A stretch of DNA of 8,854 bases from Clostridiales bacterium UBA3259 (GCA_002362625.1 DEUP01000004.1:40679-49532), one strand, 5' to 3'; positions 1 through 5,851 are shown, counted from the stretch's first letter. Numbers and translations: made by a program. Notes: generated by a model not told the origin, from the letters alone.

Positions 1-1626
1 GGAGATGGCGTTGACGGAGGACACGATGCCCTGGTACACCGTCCTGGCGTACTGATACTTCCGGTTGTCGTTCTTGGGCCAGCCCACGCCGCCATCATAG
101 CTGTAGGGCAGATCCTTGAACACGGTCGCCGGAGTGACCTTCCCGGACTCGAAGGCAGGGGCGTACACCGCAATGGGCTTCATGGAGGAGCCGGTTTGCA
201 GCTTGGCCTGGGTGGCCCGGTTATACCCCAAGAAGGTGGTCTTCTCCCCTACGCCGCCGGACAGGGCCACCACGTCGCCGGTGCGGTTGTCGATCACCAC
301 AATGGCGGACTGGAGCTGCTGCTGGCTGTTGGTTCTGGGCATGTTGCTCAGCTCCTGGTAGATCTCATCCACCTGCTTCTGAACCTCCATGTCCAGAGGC
401 ACATAGATGTGATAGCCGCCCTTCTGAATCCGTTCCAAATACAGATCCCGGTCCGTCTGGGTCAGATCATCCCAGTTTTTCCCGTCCTGCTCCGCGAGAT
501 AGGAAGCAAAGTCCAAAATCACAGCGTCCACATACCAGCTGTAGATGTGCTGGGAGGCGTTGGTAGAGACCGGGGTCAGGTTGCCGCAGACAGGGCAGTA
601 GTAATTCCCGTCCTCTCCAACGGTAAAATTGCTCCGGGTGCCGGCGTAGCCGCAGGCCAGGTTTTCGCAGACGGTCCACCGGTCTTCATCGGCAATGCCT
701 TCCTTGAAGACCAGCTCCTGGTCCACGGCGTCCTGGTATTCCTCCTGGGTCAGATAGCCCTGCTCATACATCTGTTCCAGCACATTGAGCTGCCGGACAC
801 GGTTCCGCCCCGCGCCGTCCCGCTCTTCCCCTCGGAACATATAGACGTAATCGGAATGGGGATTGTAGAGGGAGGGGTTGTTGGTAATGCTGATCAGGCT
901 TGCGCACTCGGCCACGGACAGGTTCTGCAGCTCCTTGCCGAAATACTCCGCGGCGGCGCTCTTCACGCCGTAGCAGCCCCGTCCCAGGTAGATACGGTTC
1001 AGGTACTGCTCCATAATCACGTCTTTATCATAGTCCCGTTCGCAGATCTGGGCACGGAAAATCTCCATGACCTTCCGCTGAACGGTGACGCTCTTGTCGC
1101 CGGTGGAGTTTTTCACCAGCTGCTGGGTGATGGTGGAGCCGCCGAACTGGTCGCCGCCGCCGAAGAACATGTTGAGGCAGGCCTTCACCGTGGTGATCCA
1201 GTCCACGCCCTGATGCTCGTAGAACCGCTTATCCTCAATGGACACCACAGCGTCGATCATGGCCTGGGGGATTTCCTCCAGATTGGCCCACTGACGGTCG
1301 GTGGTGGTATAGATCTGCTGCAGCTGCTGGATGTCTCCCGCGGCGTCCACATAATAAATAAAGGAAGTTTCCTCCAAAACATAATCGTCCAGGGACCAGT
1401 CCGCGGCCTCTGAGAGAATGTCGTTTTGCAGATAGTCCCCCAGGGTTCCCACAAATACCGTACCGCAGATCAGAACGATCAGCAGCACCGTAGCCGCCGC
1501 CATAACAGCCACCTTCACCACGGAAATTACCAGGGAAAAAGCGGCGTACATTAGCTTAATCAGCCAATGGGGATCCCATTCCTGACGGGGTTTCTTTCTC
1601 CTTTTTTGCTTTTTTTCTTCTGCCAT
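1..1626 (-). CDS. Class A penicillin-binding protein (PBP1A type), C-terminus cut off by window edge
   Basis: Bifunctional cell-wall synthase: the glycosyltransferase domain polymerises lipid II and the transpeptidase domain cross-links peptide stems outside the membrane. The reading frame is open from the ATG at 1626 to base 1 (542 residues seen). The start follows GGAGG at 1636-1640 with 9 nt spacing. Residues 1-20 are Lys/Arg-rich and cytoplasmic, and about 24-60 is a long hydrophobic anchor. GT51 motifs are clear: EDKRFYEHQGVD at 131-142 with catalytic Glu131, GGSTITQQLVKN at 162-173, and EQYLNRIYLGRGCYGV from 206. The transpeptidase begins near 440 with SxxK at Ser480-Lys483 (TGSSMKP). 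A likely SxN (Ser537-Asn539) lies at the edge, and the KTG motif would be beyond it. Odd feature: between the two domains, Cys320, Cys325, Cys344 and Cys347 (C-x4-C-x18-C-x2-C) form a zinc-ribbon-like insertion. Family identity is very secure; the exact gene name is not. Confidence 0.96.
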   Translation of the reverse strand, partial: MAEEKKQKRRKKPRQEWDPHWLIKLMYAAFSLVISVVKVAVMAAATVLLIVLICGTVFVGTLGDYLQNDILSEAADWSLDDYVLEETSFIYYVDAAGDIQQLQQIYTTTDRQWANLEEIPQAMIDAVVSIEDKRFYEHQGVDWITTVKACLNMFFGGGDQFGGSTITQQLVKNSTGDKSVTVQRKVMEIFRAQICERDYDKDVIMEQYLNRIYLGRGCYGVKSAAAEYFGKELQNLSVAECASLISITNNPSLYNPHSDYVYMFRGEERDGAGRNRVRQLNVLEQMYEQGYLTQEEYQDAVDQELVFKEGIADEDRWTVCENLACGYAGTRSNFTVGEDGNYYCPVCGNLTPVSTNASQHIYSWYVDAVILDFASYLAEQDGKNWDDLTQTDRDLYLERIQKGGYHIYVPLDMEVQKQVDEIYQELSNMPRTNSQQQLQSAIVVIDNRTGDVVALSGGVGEKTTFLGYNRATQAKLQTGSSMKPIAVYAPAFESGKVTPATVFKDLPYSYDGGVGWPKNDNRKYQYARTVYQGIVSSVNAIS

Positions 1627-1640
1627 ACCAGGGTACCTCC

Positions 1641-1756
1641 ATAAATCCAGCCGCGAAGACGCGGGAATCGGTAGTTTCATTTTTCCGCGCATATTCTGAA
1701 AAGATGCGCAATAGGCTGTTTTCAGAGCCGTCCAGGGCGGACGGCATAGCAACACG
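1641..1756 (-). promoter_or_regulatory. Hairpin-rich 5' leader of the penicillin-binding protein mRNA
   Basis: Between the predicted transcription start and the ribosome binding site, the minus-strand RNA can form three hairpins in order: GCCGTCC/GGACGGC (1727-1733 with 1739-1745, 5-nt loop), TCTGAAAA/TTTTCAGA (1695-1702 with 1719-1726), and CCGCG/CGCGG with a 4-nt loop (1651-1655 with 1660-1664), the last about 10 nt before the Shine-Dalgarno. A second pairing, GCGCAT/ATGCGC (1687-1692 with 1704-1709), excludes the middle hairpin. The pairings are seen directly; a regulatory role is inference. I recognise no known riboswitch. Confidence 0.4.
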
Positions 1757-1762
1757 GATACG

Positions 1763-1771
1763 ATTATAGCA
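1763..1771 (-). promoter_or_regulatory. Extended -10 promoter for the penicillin-binding protein gene
   Basis: The minus strand reads TGCTATAAT, a perfect -10 hexamer (1763-1768) preceded by the TGn extension. No good -35 lies 17 nt upstream (TTTCGT), as is common for extended -10 promoters. Transcription would start near 1756, giving a 5' leader of about 130 nt. Confidence 0.65.
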
Positions 1772-1855
1772 TACCCAATCTCAAAACGAAAGACCCAATT
1801 TATTAATAAAAGATAAATCTTCGGAAACCCTAACACCAAAGGGAGGCGTTTTACC

Positions 1856-2080
1856 ATGAAAAAGAAATCCCGCGCCGCAGTATTTTTGGCGCTTTATCTG
1901 GTGCTTGGCACCTGGAAGGGCTTTATCGCCCTGTTTGACGGAGGAAAGACGGAGCCGAAGCAGATCTTCCCCACAGCCGTCTCTTCCCTGCCGGAAAATG
2001 ACCAGCTGGCACTGGAAAAGGGGATCATCGTCCGCAACGACCGGGCGCTGCAATCCCTGCTGGACGATTATCTGTCATAA
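1856..2080 (+). CDS. Small membrane-anchored protein with BofC C-terminal-like tail
   Basis: A 74-residue protein starting at ATG 1856, 9 nt after GGGAGG (1841-1846). Residues 1-4 are basic (MKKK) and about 6-27 form a hydrophobic stretch ending near GTWKG, which would act as an uncleaved anchor or signal peptide; there is no lipobox cysteine. The outer part contains LPENDQLALEKGI at 45-57 and ends in LLDDYLS. This pattern (an acidic LP-x-x-DQ segment, a GI-x-V turn, then an LL-(E/D)-DY end) recalls the C-terminal domain of BofC, which in Bacillus restrains the SpoIVB protease during sporulation. Here only that domain plus an anchor is present, so the role may differ. The assignment is from memory of the family pattern and is moderate; that it is a real gene is supported by the ribosome binding site and clean secretion-type N-terminus. 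It diverges from the penicillin-binding protein gene. I found no convincing promoter for it. Confidence 0.72.
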   Translation: MKKKSRAAVFLALYLVLGTWKGFIALFDGGKTEPKQIFPTAVSSLPENDQLALEKGIIVRNDRALQSLLDDYLS

Positions 2081-2113
2081 AATGTGCCCCTTCTTTCTGT
2101 ACAAAATTCCCTC

Positions 2114-2142
2114 TTGATTTTATAAGGTGATAGCTGTATTAT
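2114..2142 (+). promoter_or_regulatory. Sigma-A-type promoter for the DUF1292 gene
   Basis: TTGATT (2114-2119), a 17-nt spacer, then TATTAT (2137-2142). The start would be near 2149, about 25 nt before the ATG. The promoter separates this gene from the BofC-like gene upstream. Confidence 0.7.
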
Positions 2143-2173
2143 ATGGGTAAGCAAAGGGAAGGAGGACATCCCC

Positions 2174-2455
2174 ATGGATCAGTACGGATCTGATTTTCTC
2201 ACCATCACCGATGAAGACGGAACCGAGTATGAGCTGGAGATCCTCTCCACCGTTGAGTATAACGGGGAAACCTATCTGGCTGTGATCCCTGCCGGGGACA
2301 GTCAGGAAACCCTGCAGCTGGAAGTCACCATTCTCAAATCCATTGAAGAAGACGGAGAGCCGATTCTGTGCGCCATCGACGATGAAGCCGAATTGCAGGC
2401 CGTCTACGATCTGATTATGGATTCTCTTTACGAGGATGAGGACGAGGCGCAATAG
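2174..2455 (+). CDS. DUF1292 family protein (YrzB-like)
   Basis: A 93-residue, strongly acidic, soluble protein. It starts at ATG 2174, 7 nt after GGAGGA (2161-2166). The pattern ITDEDGTEYELEIL near residues 11-24, then EYNGETYLAVIP and a hydrophobic strand before a Glu-rich C-terminus, matches DUF1292 of Firmicutes. The family has no established biochemical function. In Bacillus and many Clostridia the member yrzB sits directly beside ruvX (yrrK). Here ruvX lies about 3.4 kb away on the other strand, so that linkage is loosened though still local. The length is normal for the family and nothing appears broken. The next feature downstream is a structured RNA, not a protein gene, and the terminator at 2669-2699 is the first one available to this transcript. 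Confidence 0.88.
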   Translation: MDQYGSDFLTITDEDGTEYELEILSTVEYNGETYLAVIPAGDSQETLQLEVTILKSIEEDGEPILCAIDDEAELQAVYDLIMDSLYEDEDEAQ

Positions 2456-2480
2456 TACAGGAACACGTTTTTTCCTGCTT

Positions 2481-2699
2481 GGTACGTGTTGTGTCCTTTT
2501 GGACCCACATTTTTTAATCGGGACGTTAGACTTCCCTGCCTGTTTGCAGACCTCCCGCCCTGGCTTTGAGACCGTGGGTGGACGCTGGGAGCAGTAACGG
2601 TATGGAGCGGCATCCCACCTGCCATTTCGTGCAGGTCATAATTGGATGCGGTACGGCTAAAGCGGGTGCGCGGGGAGCTTCGGCTCCCCGCGTTTTTTT
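2481..2699 (+). ncRNA. Structured non-coding RNA, 6S RNA (ssrS)-like candidate
   Basis: No protein gene explains this stretch. A long-range closing stem pairs 2485-2496 (CGTGTTGTGTCC) with 2644-2655 (GGATGCGGTACG), 12 pairs including five G-U. Inside lies an irregular arm: TGCC/GGCA (2537-2540 with 2609-2612), TTGC/GTAA (2544-2547 with 2594-2597), CTCCC/GGGAG (2552-2556 with 2587-2591), and CCC/GGG. Each side of the large internal loop has its own hairpin: GGGA/TCCC (2520-2523 with 2532-2535) and ACCTGC/GCAGGT (2617-2622 with 2630-2635, approximate). About 170-180 nt with a terminal stem, open centre and long irregular arm is the architecture of 6S RNA, which sequesters the sigma-A RNA polymerase. 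Alternatives are a raiA-type RNA or an unknown class. I see no clear promoter just upstream, so it may be processed from the DUF1292 transcript. An additional hairpin, AACACGT/ACGTGTT (2462-2468 with 2484-2490), would compete with the closing stem. That an RNA is here is more certain than its name. Confidence 0.55.
2669..2699 (+). terminator. Strong intrinsic terminator of the structured RNA
   Basis: A perfect 10-bp stem, CGCGGGGAGC/GCTCCCCGCG (2669-2678 with 2683-2692), is closed by a UUCG tetraloop and followed at once by seven T (2693-2699). It ends the non-coding RNA and any read-through from the DUF1292 gene. Confidence 0.93.
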
Positions 2700-2704
2700 C
2701 CAGA

Positions 2705-2796
2705 GAATGCCCTTTGGGCGTTCCCGGGAACTTCCTGCGGTCTGTTTCGCCCACGCCTTGCGGGCAAGGCGTACACCGCACGGCCTGACTGGAAGT
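2705..2796. repeat. Nested palindromic intergenic element
   Basis: Several inverted repeats are packed in 92 bases: GAATGCCC/GGGCGTTC with a 3-nt loop (2705-2712, 2716-2723); the palindrome TTCCCGGGAA (2721-2730); and a nested set of ACTTCC/GGAAGT (2730-2735, 2791-2796), TGCGGT/ACCGCA (2736-2741, 2775-2780) and ACGCCTTG/CAAGGCGT with a CGGG loop (2753-2760, 2765-2772). It lies after the RNA terminator and before the foldase promoter, so it does not clearly belong to either transcript. It could be a dispersed REP-like element or a second small RNA on either strand. One copy only is visible here. Confidence 0.5.
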
Positions 2797-2837
2797 GTAA
2801 ATTTTTTGTTTTTCCCCTTCTTTCCTCACTTTGCCCC

Positions 2838-2866
2838 TTGAAACTGGGGAAAGGATACGTTATAAT
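2838..2866 (+). promoter_or_regulatory. Near-consensus promoter of the foldase gene
   Basis: TTGAAA (2838-2843), a 17-nt spacer and a perfect TATAAT (2861-2866). The start would be near 2873. The first bases of the transcript can form a hairpin, TTGTGC/GCACAA (2877-2882 with 2896-2901), which may stabilise the 5' end. CCCC/GGGG flanks the -35 hexamer (2834-2837, 2846-2849). Confidence 0.88.
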
Positions 2867-2934
2867 ATGCTGGTCTTTGTGCATTTACTTCCTTTGCACA
2901 AGTATCTCGAGGACTAATGAGAGGAATTGATCGT

Positions 2935-4569
2935 ATGAGTTCATCCAGCAAGAAAAAAATGCGTAAGGAGCAGGAAACTGCTAAAATGACCGAAAAGCAG
3001 CTTGCCGCTCAGAAAGAAGCCAGAAAGGTCAGCCTGTATACCATCATTTTCGTTGCCGCCATGGCATTGATTCTGATTGTCGCCATTGTTGTGGGCATCA
3101 ACCAGGTTGTCACAAACAGCGGCCTCCGGGAACGGAAAACCGTGGCTATGACCGTCAACGGCCACTCTATCAGCAACGCCGAGCTGAACTACTTCTACAT
3201 GGACGCCGTGAATAACTTCTACAGCACCTACGGCAGCTACGCCTCCCTGGTGGGTCTGGATCTGACCACGCCTCTGGACGAGCAGGTTGTGGACGAAGAG
3301 ACCGGCACCACTTGGGCAGACAATTTCCTGACCACCGCCAAGGATAACGCCAAGGCCGTTTACGCTCTGGCCGACGCCGCCAAGGAGGATGGCTTTACCC
3401 TGAGCGAAGAGGATCAGGCTTCCCTGGAGAATAACATTTCCACTTTGGCTCTGTATGCCCAGGTGTACGGCTATTCCGATACCGACGCCTATCTGAAGGC
3501 CATGTATGGCCACGGCGCCAATGAGGACAGCTTCCGCGCCTACTCTGAGCTGTGCTCCCTGGCCAGCGCCTACCAGACCCACTACACCGATTCCCTGACC
3601 TATACCGACGCCGATCTCCGGGCCGCTGACAGCGACGACTACAACGCCTATACCTACAACACCTACTATCTGTCCGTCTCCCGGTTCCTGGAAGGCGGAA
3701 CCACTGGCGAGGACGGCGCCACCACCTATTCCGATGAAGAGCGGGCCGCTGCTGTAAAGGCCGCGGAGGAGGCCGCCAAGTCCCTGACCGGAGAGAAAAT
3801 CGCGACCCTGGAGGATCTGAACAACGCCATTGCCGCCCTGAGCGTCAACGCGGATACCACCGCCTCCAGCTCCGCCCACAACGATACCCTTTCCACCTCC
3901 GTTTCCGGCGTCTACGCGGATTGGGTGAAGGATTCCGCCCGTAAGGAGGGCGACCTGACCTACGTTGCCAGCACCTCCACCACCACCGCCGAGGACGGCA
4001 CGGAAACCACCAATACCGACGGCTTCTATGTGGTTTATTTCGTAAGCTCCAACGATAACACCTTCGCGCTGAAGAACGTGCGCCACATTCTGGTATCCTT
4101 CGAGGGCGGCACCACAGACAGCTCCACCGGCTCCACCACCTACTCCGACGAGGAGAAGGCGGCCGCCAAGGAGAAGGCCGAGGAGCTGCTGAAGCAGTGG
4201 AAAGACACAGACGCCACCGAGGACAGCTTTGCCGCCCTGGCCCACGACAACAGCACCGATCCCGGCTCCGTGGAAAACGGCGGACTGTACGAGGACGTCT
4301 ATCCCGGCCAGATGGTCACCGCCTTCAACGACTGGTGCTTTGACAGCAGCCGTAAGCCCGGGGACACCGGCATTGTGGAAACCAACTACGGTTACCATGT
4401 GATGTACTTTGTCGGCGACGCTGACCAGAGCTACCGTGACTATCTGATTACCAACAGCCTGCGTTCCGCCGATACGGACGAGTGGTACAACGGTCTGCTG
4501 GAAGCTGCCGCTGCCACCGACGGCAATACCCGCTATATCCGCACCGACCTGGTTCTGAACCGGGGATAA
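2935..4569 (+). CDS. Membrane-anchored PPIC-type peptidyl-prolyl isomerase (PrsA/SurA-like foldase)
   Basis: Probably helps exported proteins fold on the outer face of the membrane by cis-trans isomerisation of proline bonds. I chose ATG 2935 (544 residues) because GAGGA at 2921-2925 sits 9 nt before it. The in-frame ATG at 2917 has only 4 nt after a weaker GAGG; using it would add six residues. Residues 1-31 are Lys-rich and cytoplasmic, about 32-57 is a single membrane segment, and there is no lipobox, so this is not a lipoprotein like Bacillus PrsA. A SurA-like helical region spans roughly 65-225. The intact parvulin module lies at about 380-494: NVRHILV near 381, NGGLYEDVYPGQMV near 448, and GIVETNYGYHVMYF near 479. 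A degenerate module at about 239-371 shares GGTT...TTYSDEE and a closing GFYVVYF but lacks the RHIL and NGG motifs. The gene has its own promoter and terminator. Thr, Ser, Ala and acidic residues dominate the outer part. Confidence 0.9.
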   Translation: MSSSSKKKMRKEQETAKMTEKQLAAQKEARKVSLYTIIFVAAMALILIVAIVVGINQVVTNSGLRERKTVAMTVNGHSISNAELNYFYMDAVNNFYSTYGSYASLVGLDLTTPLDEQVVDEETGTTWADNFLTTAKDNAKAVYALADAAKEDGFTLSEEDQASLENNISTLALYAQVYGYSDTDAYLKAMYGHGANEDSFRAYSELCSLASAYQTHYTDSLTYTDADLRAADSDDYNAYTYNTYYLSVSRFLEGGTTGEDGATTYSDEERAAAVKAAEEAAKSLTGEKIATLEDLNNAIAALSVNADTTASSSAHNDTLSTSVSGVYADWVKDSARKEGDLTYVASTSTTTAEDGTETTNTDGFYVVYFVSSNDNTFALKNVRHILVSFEGGTTDSSTGSTTYSDEEKAAAKEKAEELLKQWKDTDATEDSFAALAHDNSTDPGSVENGGLYEDVYPGQMVTAFNDWCFDSSRKPGDTGIVETNYGYHVMYFVGDADQSYRDYLITNSLRSADTDEWYNGLLEAAAATDGNTRYIRTDLVLNRG

Positions 4570-4590
4570 GCTTCCACATTTCCCCTCTTT

Positions 4591-4619
4591 TTAGGAAAGC
4601 GAATTTTCTGTAATAAAAT
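4591..4619 (+). promoter_or_regulatory. Possible weak promoter for the TauE/SafE-type pair
   Basis: TTAGGA (4591-4596), a 17-nt spacer and TAAAAT (4614-4619). The -10 is good and the -35 poor. Transcription would start near 4626, inside the left arm of the following terminator hairpin, so transcripts from here could not form the full stem. Confidence 0.3.
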
Positions 4620-4621
4620 TG

Positions 4622-4658
4622 CCTCCCAGGGATAAACTCCCTTGGGAGGTGTTTTTTT
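4622..4658 (+). terminator. Terminator of the foldase gene, containing the next gene's ribosome binding site
   Basis: CCTCCCAGGG (4622-4631) pairs with CCC-T-TGGGAGG (4639-4649, one bulged T at 4642) around a 7-nt loop, followed by seven T (4652-4658). The right arm holds GGGAGG (4644-4649), the Shine-Dalgarno of the downstream TTG-started gene, and the U-tract runs into that TTG. Confidence 0.85.
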
Positions 4659-5016
4659 GAGAAAACGGTTGTACATGGGCGCTGTTCTCTCAGGGCTTGC
4701 CGCCGGAACGGTGACGGGACTGTTCGGCGCTGGAGGAGGCATGGTGCTGGTGCCCCTGCTGACCCTTTTGCGGGTGGTGGAGGAGGAGTCCGTCTTTCCC
4801 TGCTCCGTATCCATCATCCTGCCCATCTGTGTCGTCACACTGTTCACGACCATGGCCCTTGGCAGCGTAAACTGGCCCACTGCCCTGCCCTATCTGCTGG
4901 GCAGCGCCGCAGGGGGCTTCTGCGCCGGAAAGTGGGGCAGCGAAATTCCAGTGAAATGGCTCCATCGGGGACTGGGCATTCTGATTTTATGGGGAGGGAT
5001 CCGGTATTTATGTTAG
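4657..5016 (+). CDS. Half-size TauE/SafE-type membrane transporter protein, first of a pair
   Basis: A 119-residue hydrophobic protein resembling the N-terminal half of TauE/SafE (TSUP) permeases, which move anions such as sulfite or organosulfonates; the substrate here is unknown. I take TTG 4657 as start because GGGAGG at 4644-4649 gives 7 nt spacing and the protein then begins MRKRLYMGAVL. An in-frame TTG at 4642 lies inside the hairpin and has no ribosome binding site. The family motif GLFGAGGGMVLVPLLTLL is at about 21-38, followed by roughly three more membrane segments. Full-length family members are about 250 residues with two such repeats. The second repeat is encoded by the next gene, which overlaps this one by 7 nt, so the two products most likely pair in the membrane. 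Expression may depend on escape from the upstream terminator or on a weak internal promoter. Confidence 0.83.
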   Translation: MRKRLYMGAVLSGLAAGTVTGLFGAGGGMVLVPLLTLLRVVEEESVFPCSVSIILPICVVTLFTTMALGSVNWPTALPYLLGSAAGGFCAGKWGSEIPVKWLHRGLGILILWGGIRYLC

Positions 5017-5378
5017 AAAGCTTTCCTGTTTCCCTGATTGTCGGTACGGTTTTGGGATTTCTCTCCGGCCTGGGTGTGGGCGGTGGAAGTCTTTTGATTT
5101 TGTGGCTGACCCTGGTCTTGAGCATTCCTGCTGCCACCGCGAGGGGAATCAATCTGGCCTTTTTCCTCCCGGGAGCCCTTGTTTCCAGTCTTTTCCGATG
5201 GAAGCAGAAAAAGCTGAAGCTTTCGGTGGTGATTCCCGGGGCAGTCAGCGGATGCATCGCCGCCGTGATTTGTACCTGGATTGGACTGAATATAGACGTG
5301 GAGGTGCTGAAAAAGGGGTTTGGTGTATTGCTGCTGGTTACCGGACTGCGGGAACTGTACTATCAGCCCAAAGCCTGA
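5010..5378 (+). CDS. Half-size TauE/SafE-type membrane transporter protein, second of a pair
   Basis: A 122-residue hydrophobic protein matching the second repeat of TauE/SafE permeases. It starts at ATG 5010, with GGGGAGGG (4991-4998) 11 nt upstream inside the preceding gene, and overlaps that gene's stop by 7 nt, so translational coupling is likely. The motif GFLSGLGVGGGSLLILWLTL at about 16-35 parallels GLFGAGGGMVLVPLLTLL of its partner, as expected for an inverted-topology repeat pair. An internal RWKQKKLK loop near 62-69 is probably cytoplasmic, and further membrane segments lie at about 72-88 and 99-115. The reading frame differs from the first half and both halves have good ribosome binding sites, so this looks like a stable two-gene arrangement rather than a recent frameshift. 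The stop (5376-5378) directly abuts the stop of the convergent regulator gene. Confidence 0.82.
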   Translation: MLESFPVSLIVGTVLGFLSGLGVGGGSLLILWLTLVLSIPAATARGINLAFFLPGALVSSLFRWKQKKLKLSVVIPGAVSGCIAAVICTWIGLNIDVEVLKKGFGVLLLVTGLRELYYQPKA

Positions 5379-5822
5379 TTATTTCCAATGCTTTAGCTGA
5401 GAAAGGTAAACGTCAAACCGGGCCCGACGATCTTCCTCTCCGCTGTTTTCCGGATTCGGCATATGCGCCACAAGGAAGTCAATCAGCGCTTCCTTGGACG
5501 GGTACACAAACGCGCCGTCCGCATAGCACCATTTACAGTAGTCCTCGTTGAAGCTGCCGTCCCTCTCCCGGCTGATAAGGCTGTCTTCATTTAAGGGCAT
5601 CCCGCAGCACTGGCAGATGAGTTGCCGGGGCGCGCCGAGTAATGTGTTGATGGACACATCGAACTGTTTTGACAGCAGCTTCAGGGTTTCGGTGTTCGGC
5701 TGGGTTTCCCCGGTTTCCCAGCGGCTGACTGCCTGTCTTGTCACCAGCAGGCGCTGGGCCATCTGCTCCTGGGTCAAGTGATTGCCCTCCCGCAACTGCT
5801 TGAGTATCTCTTTCATTTCCAT
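5379..5822 (-). CDS. XRE-family helix-turn-helix regulator fused to a zinc ribbon domain
   Basis: A 147-residue protein. The ATG at 5822 follows AGGAGG with 7 nt spacing, and the promoter at 5852-5880 lies just upstream, which rules out the longer frame beginning at 5861. Residues 3-62 are a Cro/CI-type DNA-binding domain: LTQEQMAQRLLVTRQAVSRWETGE (16-39) covers the recognition helices and the typical WETG turn. A second domain holds CQCCGMPL (Cys70, Cys72, Cys73) and YCKWCY (Cys96, Cys99), the signature of the putative zinc ribbon family that often follows XRE domains in gut Clostridia. The C-terminus is helical. It is probably a small transcription regulator; neither ligand nor target is visible. 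It may act on its own promoter or on the neighbouring TauE-type pair with which it converges, but the sequence gives no direct proof. Confidence 0.88.
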   Translation of the reverse strand: MEMKEILKQLREGNHLTQEQMAQRLLVTRQAVSRWETGETQPNTETLKLLSKQFDVSINTLLGAPRQLICQCCGMPLNEDSLISRERDGSFNEDYCKWCYADGAFVYPSKEALIDFLVAHMPNPENSGEEDRRARFDVYLSQLKHWK

Positions 5823-5851
5823 AGAAACGCCTCCTATTTTCAGATACCCGG

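Noticed and set aside
196..1413. 405-codon plus-strand open frame across the penicillin-binding protein gene
   Set aside because: The minus-strand frame shows clear GT51 and transpeptidase motifs. The plus-strand frame is its antisense shadow, has no ribosome binding site and no recognisable motif.
2428..2884. Open frames of 75-133 codons on both strands in the region 2428-2884
   Set aside because: They run through the RNA stems, the terminator and the palindromic element, lack ribosome binding sites and have unlikely composition.
2941..4398. 485-codon minus-strand open frame across the foldase gene
   Set aside because: Its Gly/Val-rich low-complexity product is the antisense of a GCC/ACC-rich gene; there is no ribosome binding site and the plus-strand foldase is convincing.
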